A stretch of 64,000 bases of DNA from Parietaria judaica (Eukaryota; Streptophyta; Magnoliopsida; Rosales; Urticaceae): NCBI GenBank assembly GCA_954871525.1, contig OX940860.1, positions 24,522,001-24,586,000 on the forward strand, written 5' to 3'. Position 1 is the stretch's first letter. Every line of letters begins with the position of its first letter. Under the pieces are notes generated by a model. That model saw nothing but the letters and a program-made list of their open reading frames with translations. It was not told where the DNA came from and did not search any database. The position numbers and the translations under genes were made by a program. Below are positions 23,412 to 35,022 of this stretch, piece after piece.

Positions 23412-25526
23412 TCATATCCCAAATATGCCGGGCCGGCCCAAAGACTGTAGGGGCCCTAGGCGAAATAAAATTTTGGGGCCCTCAACAAAATAATTAACGA
23501 TAAAAAAAACTGTAAATATGAATAAAAATATACTTATATTATCAAATGTTTCAAACATTAAATAAATAAAAATGTCTTGATCACTTAAACATGGCACGCC
23601 TAGCACTTTTTGATGCAAAACTACTAATCAAATAACTATAATCAAGCTTCTCGATCATCTTGTTTCAATGGACAACGTGGCTAAACCGCTCAACCTTTCT
23701 TGGGACATACTTGATCGAAGATAAGACTTGATCAAGTTTAGCTTTGAGAAGCTTCTTTCTGCATGAGCAACTGTGACTGGTATGGTTAACATAATTCTGT
23801 AAGCAATCCAAGCATCCGGGTAACAACAATCTAGTTCTTTTATGTAGTTCAAAATATCAATGGCTTTGCTTATCTCTTCTGAAGCAGTCTCGCCTCACAT
23901 TTCCAACTCCTTGAAGAGTTCGTTTGTGTCGAGATCCGAAATCTGATTATGCTCCATTGATGCCGTAAGATTGGTTCAAAAACTCATCAAATCATTTCTA
24001 TCTGCTGCTTTCAGTTTCTTCATATCAAGTAAGAGCCCAAATTGTTTATCAAAATTACGAAATTGTTCAAACCTAGATGAAAAAAATAATCATCACATCA
24101 AATCATGAAATATTACAAATATAAAAAATAAATTGGACCATGATATGGTTCTAACCTGATTTAGAATGAAGAAATAGCTTTATCAATAATGTAGAGAAAG
24201 TAGTTAGCTTTGAAGGATTCTTCACCAGTTTGTGAGACAACTACCAGTGTCATCAAATTGTTTTTTTCAATGTACTCTTCGTTTCTCTCCAAAAACATTG
24301 GTTCTATTTCCATTTCGTCGGCTATCTTTTTAGCCCTCACCATAACTTCAACAAAACCCGTCTCCCTGTACTTTTTAAGATATACCAGTAGTCTTTCAAG
24401 TTCCTTCACAGCCACATCAATTTGCATATCCTTGTTTTGGAGATTTTTGCTAACATATTGTTAACATCAAATAAAAAATCATGCCAGATTACTAATCCCA
24501 ACAAGAACTCAAAATTCTGAATATTGTACTCTGCTACAGTCTCAGCTTCACTTTCTGTCTTGGCATCCTCATTACCGTTTGCCAAATATTTTAAAGCTTC
24601 TTTTATCTGTGGAACTTGATATCGCACTGCTTTGACGCTAATTGATAGCTTTCCCAACGTGTTTCTGACAACCGCTTGACAGTGTAAGTTTTTACATGAT
24701 CATTGAAGACTTTCCATCTCTTGTAGAAGCTGAGAATTACGTGTATATCCGTTGTAAGACACCAAAAAATGACACTGCCCTGGGACAACAATTAGCCATG
24801 TCACAAAGTATCAAATTGAGAGAATGACAAGCACAAAGAGAATAGAATGCTCTCGGATTATTTTCAAGCACTCGACTTTGCAGGCCTTTGTGTTTTCGTT
24901 TCATGTTAGCTCCGTTGTCGTATCCTTGTCCTCTTATGTCGTCAACATCCAGACCGAGAGCTTCCAAATCTTTGAAAAGTCCAAGCCCTGAAGTATCATT
25001 TACCTTTATAAATTCCAGAAAGAACTCTTCAATCACGATTGGTCTTCTAGAAATATTCAAGCACCTTACCACTAGAGACATATGTTCTTCATTACTTACA
25101 TCTGGTGTACAATCAAGTATAATTGAATAATATTTTGCTTCTTTGATTATGGAAATAATTGACTTCTTCACCTCTTATGCCATCAGTTGGATTAATTCAT
25201 TCTTAATCTTGTGACTCAAATAATGATGACAAATCTCTTTTTTTGAGATATGTCGAACATGTTCCTGCATTGTGGGGTCAAACTCTTCAAGTAATTCTAT
25301 TAGCTGTAAAAATAGTCCGTTATTTTCCTCGTATATTTTTTCTTTATCTCCACCGAATGCAAAATTATTTCTACCAAGACTTTTTACAACAGCGAGTATC
25401 CTCTGTAGAACTTGTCTCCAATGCTCCTTCTCTTTGTTGACATGTTCTTGTACACTAGAATCAATGTTTGACACTTGTTTCAATCTTTTTTCCAAATCTA
25501 ACCACTTAGCTACTGAACTAATATGT
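23412..25526 (-). pseudogene. hAT transposase (ZMYM1-like), C-terminal two-thirds, decayed
   Basis: Read from 25495 down, frames in broken order match the TTF-zinc-finger/DUF4371/hAT-dimerisation proteins often labelled zinc finger MYM-type 1-like. They are a DUF4371 segment (25495-25175, then 25171-24737 with [13 protein letters not shown] and [12 protein letters not shown]), a middle region (24657-24161) and the hAT C-terminal dimerisation block (23852-23655, ending AERSFSKLNLIKSYLRSSMS and QERLSGLATLSIE). Several stops and frameshifts separate the pieces. A GC-rich end, GCCGGGCCGGCCC, near 23428 may be one terminal inverted repeat. The N-terminal third lies at 30969-31575 beyond the Copia insertion. 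Such proteins cut and paste their own DNA element. This copy cannot encode one. Confidence 0.85.
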
Positions 25527-26082
25527 TGTGAGCTTAAGCTTGACTTAGTCCGGATGACGACCAGAACCCAGGACGGGCAGAAACACTTGCGAGGAGTCAG
25601 CCCGGGTACCGACCAGAACAGAAGATGGACAGCCGTTCAGCCCAGCTCGGGTGACACGAGCAGAGTGTCCGGATAGAAGGCAAGCTCAGCCCGGAGCATA
25701 CGAGCAGGTCAGCTCGGGGACAGAGAAGCTGTCCGGGCAGGAAAGGGAAAGTCAGCAACTACCCAGCAAGGAAAGCGCGTAGCTTGAGGAGCAAGCAAAG
25801 ATCAAGTCAAAGATTTGATAGGATTATTTAGGGTAGTTTCCTGATTTTGTGCGATTTGGTTAGCTAGGGTTTCGCCTATGAGAGGCTATATAAACCTAGC
25901 ATTGTACACTTTGTAAGATGTGTGTTGAGTCCATTAGAATTTCGAGTTTATCTCCTTGTATTTAGCCTTCGATTTAATCAAGAGAATTTCTTCTCCCAAA
26001 AGTTTGTGTCCTTTATTTTTCCTGTTCGATTTCTTTTGGTGTTATTCGTGTTCTTTGCAGATCCGTGAATTGGGATCCAACA
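25527..26082 (+). repeat. 5' LTR of the Copia element
   Basis: Starts TGTGAGCTTAAGC and ends GGGATCCAACA. A TATA-like TATATAAACC lies at about 25888, in the position expected of an LTR promoter. Confidence 0.95.
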
Positions 26083-26084
26083 AG

Positions 26085-26096
26085 TGGTATCAGAGC
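26085..26096 (+). promoter_or_regulatory. Primer binding site, initiator tRNA-Met
   Basis: TGGTATCAGAGC directly after the 5' LTR (two-base gap) complements the 3' end of plant initiator tRNA-Met, the usual Copia primer. Confidence 0.95.
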
Positions 26097-26110
26097 TTCA
26101 ATCGAAGAAC

Positions 26111-27214
26111 ATGTCTTCATCATCAGAGTCACCAATCGACGGAGCTCTGGTTGCGCAGAAACCAGAGACCAGAGAAGGCACAGTTACACTCCATTACCCC
26201 ATGCTCACGAAGAGCAATTACGCCGTGTGGGCGTTGAAGATGAGGGTGAATCTGCAGGCGCAGGGAGTATGGGAGGCCGTAGAGAACGGCGGTGTCGAAG
26301 GGCGCAAGGAAAGAATGGCTCTAGCCGCTATCTACCAAGCAGTTCCGGAAGAAGTTCTTCTCATGCTCGCCGAGAAGGATTCCGCGAAGGAAGCATGGAA
26401 AACTCTTCAGACCATGCACATGGGCGCAGATCGCGTCAAGGAGGCAAAGGTCCAGACCTTGAAGAGTGAGTTTGAGGTCATGAGAATGAGGGAGAGCGAA
26501 TCAATTGATGATTTCGCTATGCGGCTCACGTCCATTGTGACCGGCATACGCTCGCTGGGAGACAAGGTGGAGGAGACCACCGTCGTCAAGAAATTTCTCC
26601 GAGCAGTGCCTCACAGGTACATGCAGATCGTGACATCGATCGAGCAGTTCGGCGATCTCAAGACCATGTCGGTCGAGGAGGTTGTTGGTCGTCTCAAGGC
26701 CCACGAAGAGAGACTTCGGGGTTACGGTGACAAAGACGAGGAGAAGAACCTCCTGCTCACGCATGAAGAGTGGACGGCCAGGCAGCGGAAAACCGGGGGA
26801 GCCGAGTTTTCTACAAAACCCTCAGGTCGGAACAGCTTTGGTGGAGAAGTCCGAGGACGCGGACAGGGTCGTGGACGAGGTCGAGGTCGGGACATGCGAG
26901 GTCGCGGCAGTGGATCTACCCGTCAGGAAGGCACGACCAGGAGAGACAAGAGCACAGTAAAGTGCTACAATTGTCAGAAGTTTGGGCACTTTGCATCTGA
27001 GTGCCGAAGCAGGAACCAGGGCGAAGAGGCGAATCTAGTAAGATTCCCAGACGACCAGCCGGCATTGTTGTTTGCCGAGCAGGAAACGCACCTGGACGAA
27101 CAGAATGGCGAGTGTGACGCCAAGGCCCGGGCAGAAGTGATCAGTGTGCCGATCAGCCCAGAGGCCGAGCAGACCTGTCCTGAGGAGACCAGCGAGAAGG
27201 TTTTCCTCATCTAG
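26111..27214 (+). CDS. gag: Copia gag
   Basis: Encodes the nucleocapsid/capsid protein that packages element RNA. The frame is open from 26084, but that first ATG overlaps the primer binding site. The ATG at 26111 (MSSSSESP) is the more usual start. A UBN2-type gag domain begins at about LHYPMLTKSNYAVWALKMRV. An Arg/Gly-rich stretch precedes the zinc knuckle CYNCQKFGHFASEC (C-x2-C-x4-H-x4-C). The frame ends at TAG 27212-27214 but stays open into the protease afterwards. The stop may be a mutation of a single gag-pol frame or a readthrough site. Near-identical LTRs do not decide between these. Confidence 0.9.
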   Translation: MSSSSESPIDGALVAQKPETREGTVTLHYPMLTKSNYAVWALKMRVNLQAQGVWEAVENGGVEGRKERMALAAIYQAVPEEVLLMLAEKDSAKEAWKTLQTMHMGADRVKEAKVQTLKSEFEVMRMRESESIDDFAMRLTSIVTGIRSLGDKVEETTVVKKFLRAVPHRYMQIVTSIEQFGDLKTMSVEEVVGRLKAHEERLRGYGDKDEEKNLLLTHEEWTARQRKTGGAEFSTKPSGRNSFGGEVRGRGQGRGRGRGRDMRGRGSGSTRQEGTTRRDKSTVKCYNCQKFGHFASECRSRNQGEEANLVRFPDDQPALLFAEQETHLDEQNGECDAKARAEVISVPISPEAEQTCPEETSEKVFLI

Positions 27215-28618
27215 GATAAGGTTATTGCAAACCTCCTCGTAGACGGAGAGAAGAAGGTCAGTACCGACGTATGGTATCTAGACAACGGAGCTAGCAACCA
27301 CATGACTGGGGACCGAGCTAAGTTTGAAGAGCTCGATGAGAAAATCACGGGCAGCGTGAAATTCGGCGACGGATCAGTCGTAGAGATCAGAGGCAGAGGG
27401 TCGATCCTGTTCGAGTGCAAGAATGGCGACCAGCGTCTGATGACCCAGGTGTATTTCATCCCGAAGTTGAAAAGCAACATCATCAGTCTAGGACAGATGA
27501 CTGAGATCGGGAACACGGTGTTGCTGCAAGGGTCCTACCTGAAGATGTGGACCAAGGAAGGAGAGCTGTTGATGAAGGTGGAGCGGACACCCAACAGGCT
27601 CTACAAGATTCTCCTGAAGACGTGTCAGCCCGTCTGTCTCATGGCATCGATGGCAGACCCGGCTTGGCTATGGCACGCACGGCTCGGACACGTGAATTTT
27701 CACGCGCTCAAGATGATGGGCGAGAAGAAGATGGCCTTCGGGGTTCCCAAGATAGAACACCCCGACCAGCTATGTGAATGCTGCATGATCGCGAAGCAGG
27801 CGAGGATACCGTTTCCGATCAAGGCCAAATTCCAAGCAGAGAGACCCCTACAGTTGGTGCATGCAGACCTATATTGTCCAGTCACCCCAGCAACATTGGC
27901 AGGTAACAAGTACTTTCTTTTACTTGTTGATGATTACAGTCGCTGGATGTGGGTTTATATGCTTAAGGAAAAGAGCGGAGCCTTTGAGGTCTTCAAGAAG
28001 TTCAAGAAGATCGTGGAGAATGGCTCGGTGCACAGGTTAAAGGTCTTGCGTACAGACCGAGGAGGAGAATTCACTTCCCAGCAGTTCGGAGAGTTCTGCG
28101 ACCAGGAAGGAATTCAGCGTCACCTGTCCGCACCCCACACACCCCAACAGAATGGCGTGGTGGAAAGACGAAACCGGACTGTGATGAACACAGCGAGGAG
28201 CTTGCTCAAGAGCATGCAAGTTCCAGCCCGTTTTTGGGCAGAAGCAGTAAGACATGCGGTCTACCTGCTCAATCGTTTGCCGACCAAAGCGCTAGGAGAG
28301 CGTACCCCCTACCAGGCGTGGAAAGGGAAGAAACCCCACTTAGAACATTTGAAAGTGTTCGGATGCACCGCACACGTGAAGATTGCGGGACCACATCTCA
28401 AGAAGTTGGATGACAGGAGTCAGAAGATGGTGTACCTTGGCGTTGAAGAAGGAAGCAAGGCACACAGACTCTATGATCCACGACGCGGCAGACTCCAAGT
28501 GAGCAGAGATGCTGTGTTCGAAGAGGAGATGAAGTGGGATTGGCGCGACGAGAATGGAGAACCCGAGCAGAACTCAGTGGAGTTCATTGTCGAAGACGAC
28601 CAAGATGTTGCCGAGTAA
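27215..28618 (+). pseudogene. pol: Copia pol, protease and integrase segment
   Basis: Same frame as gag and open between two stops. It has a retropepsin-like active site at LDNGASNHM, with N in place of the usual S/T after the catalytic D. The gag-pre-integrase block follows (LWHARLGHVNFHALKMM), then the integrase core with D in VHADLYCPV, D in LRTDRGGEF and E in QQNGVVERRNRT, a complete D,D-35-E set. It ends at TAA 28616-28618, just before the reverse transcriptase linker. Without initiation of its own, it would be expressed only as part of a gag-pol product, so the two stops probably silence it. Confidence 0.85.
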
Positions 28619-30343
28619 GAGAAGCCCGGAACACCCAGCTCGGGAACAGTCTTGCCAGAAACGAGGGAACCCAGCCCGGGAGAGAGCACTCCGGATACAC
28701 CCAGGACACCAAGTCCGAACAGGACCAGCCCGTCCAGCTCGGGAGATTCCTCCATAAAAGACGGCCCAAGAGGATTCCGTCCTCTAGCAGACGTTTACGA
28801 TCAGACTCAAGAAGTGGAGATGAGCCTGGAGGAACTTTCTTTGTTGTGTGCAGAAGAACCAGCCAATTACCAGGAGGCAGCAGCCGAGCAGGAGTGGCAG
28901 GAAGCAATGAAGAAGGAGATGGAGTCCATTGAGAAGAACAGGACATGGGAGCTTACCGACCTGCCCAAAGATCATAATCCCATCGGCCTGAAGTGGGTGT
29001 ATAAGCTGAAGAAGGACACTGAGGGGAATGTCCTTAAGCACAAGGCAAGGCTGGTAGCTAAAGGCTACGTGCAGAGGAAAGGCATAGACTTTGAAGAAGT
29101 CTTTGCTCCAGTAGCAAGACTGGACACGATCAGACTCATCCTAGCCCTAGCAGCGCATCGAGGATGGGAAATTCACCATCTGGATGTCAAATCGGCATTC
29201 CTAAACGGTGACCTCGAAGAAGAAGTGTACGTCAAGCAACAAGAGGGATTCAGCGTCACGGGCAAGGAGCAGAAGGTGTACAAGCTATCCAAGGCCTTAT
29301 ACGGGTTGAAACAAGCACCAAGAGCGTGGAACATCCGCCTTGACAAGAGCTTGAAGAATCTTGGATTCACAAAGTGCTTGAGCGAGCAGGCAGTCTACAC
29401 CAGGAGTTCCGGGCAGGAAACTCTGATCGTGGGAGTGTATGTGGACGACCTGATCGTCACAGGATCCAGCGCAGGAGGCGTAGATGGGTTCAAGCAGCAG
29501 ATGATGGCCGAATTCGAGATGAGTGGCCTCGGATTACTTTCATACTACCTTGGTCTCGAGGTGGAACAGAAGAAGGACTGCATTACGCTGAAGCAGTCGG
29601 CCTACGCGAAGAAGATCCTTAAACAGTTCGAGATGGCGGACTGTAACTCGAGCAAGTACCCTATGGAGGCGAAGCTGCAGCTCGGGAAGGATGCTGAAGG
29701 GAGAAGAGTGGATCCCACGGAGTACAGACGCGTGATCGGGTGCCTAAGGTACCTCACCCACACCCGACCAGACATTTCACACGCAGTCGGGATAGTCAGT
29801 CGATACATGGAGAAGCCCACGAGTGCACACCAGCAAGCGGTGAAGCACATCTTGCGTTACGTGAAGGGCACGACGGACTACGGGATCCAGTACAACCGAG
29901 GAATTGGAGCAGAAGTACTAGTCGGCTTTACGGACAGTGATTTGGCTGGTGACATTGACGATAGAAAGAGTACCGGAGGGATGGCATTTTATCTCAACGG
30001 GAATCTAATCACCTGGCAGTCCCAGAAGCAGCAGACAGTAGCTTTATCCTCGTGTGAAGCGGAGTTCATGGCGGCAACCGCAGCAGCATGTCAGGCTATG
30101 TGGTTGAAAGGGCTACTCAGTGAGATGACGGGTTCCGAGCAAAAAACACCAACTCTCTACGTGGACAACAAGTCTGCAATCGCGTTGATGAAGAATCCAG
30201 TGTTTCACGGACGAAGCAAACACATTGACACGAAGTACCATTATATTCGTGAGTGTGTGGAGAAGCGACAGATCATCGTAGAGTTCATCAACACAAGGGA
30301 GCAGCGAGCAGACATCCTCACCAAGGCTTTGGCGAGAGTGTAG
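28619..30343 (+). pseudogene. pol: Copia pol, reverse transcriptase and RNase H segment
   Basis: Continues in the gag frame after TAA 28616-28618. The reverse transcriptase starts at about [20 protein letters not shown] and holds the catalytic YVDD box ([12 protein letters not shown]). RNase H has [24 protein letters not shown] and VDNKSAIAL, then a terminal stop at 30341-30343. No further frameshifts are visible, so apart from the two upstream stops the enzyme region looks intact. A related active copy may exist elsewhere in the genome. Confidence 0.9.
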
Positions 30344-30394
30344 TTCGCGTAGATGAGAGAGTTGCTCGGAGTAAAGAGTGTAGCAAGTCAAGCT

Positions 30395-30406
30395 TACGGG
30401 GGAGAA
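30395..30406 (+). promoter_or_regulatory. Polypurine tract of the Copia element
   Basis: TACGGGGGAGAA sits immediately before the 3' LTR, as needed to prime plus-strand DNA synthesis. Confidence 0.9.
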
Positions 30407-30963
30407 TGTGAGCTTAAGCTTGACTTAGTCCGGATGACGACCAGAACCCAGGACGGGCAGAAACACTTGCGAGGAGTCAGCCCGGGTACCGACCAGAACA
30501 GAAGATGGACAGCCGTTCAGCCCAGCTCGGGTGAACACGAGCAGAGTGTCCGGATAGAAGGCAAGCTCAGCCCGGAGCATACGAGCAGGTCAGCTCGGGG
30601 ACAGAGAAGCTGTCCGGGCAGGAAAGGGAAAGTCAGCAACTACCCAGCAAGGAAAGCGCGTAGCTTGAGGAGCAAGCAAAGATCAAGTCAAAGATTTGAT
30701 AGGATTATTTAGGGTAGTTTCCTGATTTTGTGCGATTTGGTTAGCTAGGGTTTCGCCTATGAGAGGCTATATAAACCTAGCATTGTACACTTTGTAAGAT
30801 GTGTGTTGAGTCCATTAGAATTTCGAGTTTATCTCCTTGTATTTAGCCTTCGATTTAATCAAGAGAATTTCTTCTCCCAAAAGTTTGTGTCCTTTATTTT
30901 TCGTGTTCGATTTCTTTTGGTGTTATTCGTGTTCTTTGCAGATCCGTGAATTGGGATCCAACA
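30407..30963 (+). repeat. 3' LTR of the Copia element
   Basis: Matches the 5' LTR apart from about two differences. It ends CCAACA at 30963, followed by TATGT. Confidence 0.95.
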
Positions 30964-30968
30964 TATGT

Positions 30969-31575
30969 AACTTATTTTTTTCATGGACGTAAAGTCGAGA
31001 GGAAATATTGTGCCAATCATTTAACGCTTCATAAGCTAATTGGCCTAAAAGATGAGGATTGTTTATAAATAACTTGCAGCAAAAACAAAATACCTTATTC
31101 TTCAAACTTGAATATATCAACCACTTCTTATCTTGCTTCTCCTGATTCGGTAAAACTCGAGAATAATGAACTGAAGAAAAACACCGATCAGATGCATCTT
31201 TCGGAAATATTGCTTGGACGCTTCTCTTGGGGCCTCTTTCAACAAGAAAATCTATAAGATTCTGATTCACTGGACTCCAATTTGCTGGATCGTCTTTCTC
31301 CAAACAAAATCCACTTGTATCTTAATCATTCTTCGTATCATTTTCCTTCTCATCATTCTCCTCATTTACGTTCAAATTCACATTCATGTTCTCATTCTCA
31401 ACTTATTCGACCTCTTAGTTCTCGATTCCAACTTGAGCTTCAATTTTATCAATAATCACCTCTTTATGAAAATACTTATTAAGAGAACCGGCTTGAGCTT
31501 TCTCTGAAGACTTTTTTTTTTAACTTTTCGTTTTTCCGCTCCTGACTTGTATTTATTGTCGAACTCATTATACTA
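30969..31575 (-). pseudogene. hAT transposase (ZMYM1-like), N-terminal part, split off by the Copia insertion
   Basis: The minus strand reads a basic start (NKYKSGAEKRKVKKK), an acidic Asn/Glu linker with stops, then WSPVNQNLIDFLVERGP and SSLKNKVFCFCCKLF, the hallmark start of the TTF-type zinc finger domain in this transposase group. The frame meets the Copia target duplication at 30964-30968 and continues at 25526, so both parts belong to one element. In-frame stops within the linker confirm decay. No matching second terminal inverted repeat was recognised above 31575. Confidence 0.8.
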
Positions 31576-31857
31576 AATCCTAAAACATAGATAAATAAAA
31601 ATTAAAAATTTAATCAATAGCACTTTAAATTTAATCGTAACAATTCCTTCGTAAAACTCCTTAAATTTAATCGATAGCATTTGAATAATCGGTACTCAGC
31701 TTTCAATAATCGTAACAATTTAAAAATCAACCCTAGGAGTAAACCGTAAAGGACTTTCAACTTGCAGCAATACTAAAGAATAAAATAATTACCTTGCAGA
31801 CTTGGCAATAGTAGGCTAGTAGGTAGTAGCAGGTATTAGGTATTGAAAGTATGAACA

Positions 31858-32907
31858 AGGGGAAAGAGCGGCGAAAGTCCATAAGTCTGCATATTTGTTG
31901 CAGTTAAGTTTTTATACTCAAATTTTGGTGGTAAAATTTCTTACCGTTAGAATCCTTTTGCAAATCAGTCATCTTGCCGTTATGAAATGGTTAAGTGCCA
32001 TGTTGGCTGTATATGTGTCAGTGTCATCCATGTCACCAAATGGATCCACATTGGGTACACCTTGCATGTGCTTCTTTATATACACATAATTAAATTAAAT
32101 AATTTATATTAAATTAAATAATTTATATATAAAAAGGATATTCACGGTAAAAGTACTAAAAAATACTTAAAAGTTTAAGGCAAAAGTACCAAAAATAAAT
32201 AATACTAAGAAAACTCTAAACCGTTATTTCCACGTGTAGCGGTGAAATTAAACTACATTTTTAGTGGATCCCACCATTTTGAAATTTCTAGTCGTTTTTT
32301 TATTGCCTTGCAATCAAATAATGCTGTTTATATATTTTTTTTATTTTCTTTCTTGAAAAATATGTCATTAACGCTTGTATTGCGATCTAATAATGTCGTT
32401 TATTGGATCTAATAATTAAAGTTAATTACATAATTTCAAGAAAGAAAATAAATATATATAAACGACATTATTAGATGGCAAAGAAATAAGGAAACGGCAA
32501 GACTTTTCAAAATGGTGGGATCCACTAAAAATGTGGCTTAATTTCACCGTGACACGTGGATTTAACGGTTTAGAGTTGTTTTAGTATTTTTATTTTTATT
32601 TTTGTACGTTTGCCTTGAACTTTTGAGTATTTTTTTGGCAATTTTATTTTGAGTATCGTTTTATATAAATCATTTAATTTATTTATGTGTATATAAGGAA
32701 GCACATGCAAAGTGTATCCAAGGTGGGCTCATTTAGGGACATGGATGACACGTATGCAACCAACATGGCACTTAACCAGATGATAATGGCAGGAGGCTGA
32801 TTTGCAACAAGATTATAACGGTAGGGACTTTTACCACTAGAATTTGAGTATAAAGACTTAATTGTAACAAATATGCAGAGTAAGGGACTTTCGCCCCTAT
32901 TTTCCTA
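31858..32907. mobile_element. 1.05 kb foldback element with a long hairpin
   Basis: The outer arms (about 31862-32115 and 32675-32905) are reverse complements, sharing CTGCATATTTGTTGCA/ACA, TTAAGTGCCATGTTGG and GCATGTGCTTC. The complementarity continues through an inner pair (about 32140-32345 and 32440-32650) sharing GGTAAAAGTAC-like ends, CACGTG and TGGGATCCAC. The loop is about 90 bp. AACAAG flanks both ends and may be the target duplication. Either it is one foldback element with arms of about 480 bp, or a MITE inserted at the centre of another. No protein is encoded. A transcript through it would fold into a long double-stranded RNA. Confidence 0.8.
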
Positions 32908-32946
32908 ACAAGTAATGAAGTGTAAAATCCAGCTAAATATAAGTTA

Positions 32947-32987
32947 TGACGACGACGACGACGATGATGATGGATGATGATGATATT
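32947..32987. repeat. GAC/GAT trinucleotide microsatellite
   Basis: Runs of GAC followed by GAT repeats, imperfect at the end. Confidence 0.8.
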
Positions 32988-33241
32988 TATATTGTATAAA
33001 TTTAAGAGAGTGAAGTGTAAACTCCAGTTAAATATAAGTTAAATAATGTAATGACCCGATTTTTCTCACACCTAGAACCTTAAGGAATACTACATTGTAT
33101 CTTTTGGTTATAAGGTACATTTTGATGATAAATAAATGATAAGTTATGGATGATATTTATTGTGAGTGTCTATACGTTATGCATTACGCATTTAAAAATA
33201 TGATGGACGGAAAAGAATTTTCGTAAGACACAAGTAATGTT

Positions 33242-33451
33242 ACTTACCTCTATGTTTGTTAGTACTACCGCTATGCTGCTAGTACTTACCTCTATGTTTG
33301 TTGGTACTGCCGCTATACCGCTAGTACTTACCTCTATGTTTGTTGGTACTACTGCTATGCCGCTAGTACTTACCTCTATGATTGTTGGTACTACCGTTAT
33401 GCCGCTAGTACTTACCTCTATGTTTGTTGGTACTACCGCTATGCCGCTAGT
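33242..33451. repeat. 42-bp minisatellite inside the solo LTR, five copies
   Basis: The unit ACTTACCTCTATGTTTGTTG plus GTACTACCGCTATGCCGCTA and GT is repeated five times with a few changes. Because 42 is 14 codons, both strands stay open (a VPTNIEVSTS repeat on one), which mimics a gene. Confidence 0.9.
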
Positions 33452-34964
33452 ACTCCCGCTAGTCATTTCGGGATCCGCATAAGATACTTATTAAGGCGGG
33501 GTTAACATAAAAGCTTCCGGAATTGGAAGGATGATGTCTCGTATCAATAAGTTTCTATAAGTAAGAAACGATACCGAGAAATAAAGAAAGAAAATGTATG
33601 ATATAAACCATTTCATCATGAGGGGAAAATATGATTTAAATTTTAATCAGTATCTTCAAAGTTGACAAAAAAGTCAACTAGGCCGGAATGAATATTTTCG
33701 AGTCCCAAATGAAACCAAAAATATCATTTTTGGAATCTACATGAAAAATTATCAAAGATAGCTACGTTCAAACTAAAATTTTCAACAAGGTCCTCAACTT
33801 GTAGAAAAGTTGCACTATGGCCCAAAATTGCCAAAAAGTTGCAATTATGCCCCTAATCCGATTTTCAACATTCTAAACTCATCCTTGATGTCCATACACA
33901 TGCCTAAAACTTCATGTATGCTGAAATTTGAATAAAGTCTCTATTAGAAATCAAAAGAAGTCTTAAGGTCATTTTGTCTTATGTGTTTGTCTTATACACC
34001 TCCCAAATGAACCAATGGGCTCATAGGAGTGCATGACAACCAAAATAACTATTATATCAGCCCTAAATTTGACCACAACACTCAAATAAGGTCCAATGAG
34101 ATATTTGAGTGCTCTCCAAGCTTTATTAAACCCCAAAAACTCATTATGACATGTCTTATGCACTCAAGGAGAGAGATGCTCTTGTCTATTCACCACACCA
34201 CTCATTTACACGATTTTCTTCTCTCTCTAGACCAGAAAATAATCTCTCTCTTCAGCCCTCTATCTCTCTAAGAAACCCTAAGAGCATTTTCTTGAAGAAA
34301 CCCTCCAAGAACACCTCAAAAATCAACTTTTCCAAGAAGAAGAAAGGGGTAAGAACACCTCTTGCATGTTGATTTCCCTAACGTTTTGCTCTCTGAAATT
34401 TATGCTCATTTTTACTCCATCTTGTTGTTTGCTAAGGCCACGAAATCATGGAGAAAGAATCGTGAAGATCCGATCTCAAACGCTCCATTTATCCCTCAAA
34501 CCGTGTCATTGCTCAAAGTTCCAAAGAAAGAGGTAAGGAAACCTCTTGCATGTTGATTTTCTTCATGGCCATAAGATATGAACTTATGTTCATAATGTTC
34601 TCTCTTATCCTAGCTCAAAATCCAACCTTCTCTAGGCTAAGGTCGTAGTGAAGAGCACCTAAGTTTCCAACTACACAAGTATTAACTTTGTTGAAGAAAA
34701 TTCAAGAAAGGTATAACCTTCAAACTAAAAACCCTCACTCTTTTGATGAATGGTTATCATACTAAGTTTCATGCTTATTTATTATTTAAGTAAGACATGC
34801 ATGAATGGTTTTTTATATTTTCATGAATTTGGCCCAAGAGCCTTATGTTTGATGATGATTGAATGACATGCATGTTGTTGGAATTAGGGTTTTGATGAAG
34901 TCCAATTTTGTAGGGGTCTTAACCAGACCAAATGAACTCCAAATACAGAAAATGACCTATTTAT

Positions 34965-34965
<1 letters not shown>

Positions 34966-35022
<57 letters not shown>
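34966..35022. repeat. AT/GT compound microsatellite
   Basis: A run of AT dinucleotides followed by GT dinucleotides. Confidence 0.9.

Larger units (their letters stand above)
25527..30963 (+). mobile_element. Young full-length Ty1/copia LTR retrotransposon, 5.4 kb
   Basis: The LTRs (556 and 557 bp) begin TGTGAG and end CCAACA. They are flanked by the 5-bp target duplication TATGT (25522-25526, 30964-30968). The primer binding site, polypurine tract, gag, protease, integrase, reverse transcriptase and RNase H are in Copia order. The LTRs differ at about two positions (one A indel near 25653, one C/G near 26030), so insertion was recent. All coding sequence lies in one frame but is broken by TAG at 27212-27214 and TAA at 28616-28618. 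The element is inserted in the hAT transposase gene in opposite orientation. Two solo LTRs of the same family lie at 44279 and 47969. Confidence 0.95.

Noticed and set aside
32940..33460. Short direct repeats suggestive of a CRISPR-like array
   Set aside because: Units are contiguous tandem repeats without spacers, in a plant LTR.
33170..33482. Open frames on both strands encoding a 14-residue repeat
   Set aside because: They are produced by the 42-bp minisatellite in the solo LTR and have no start context, domain or conservation signal.
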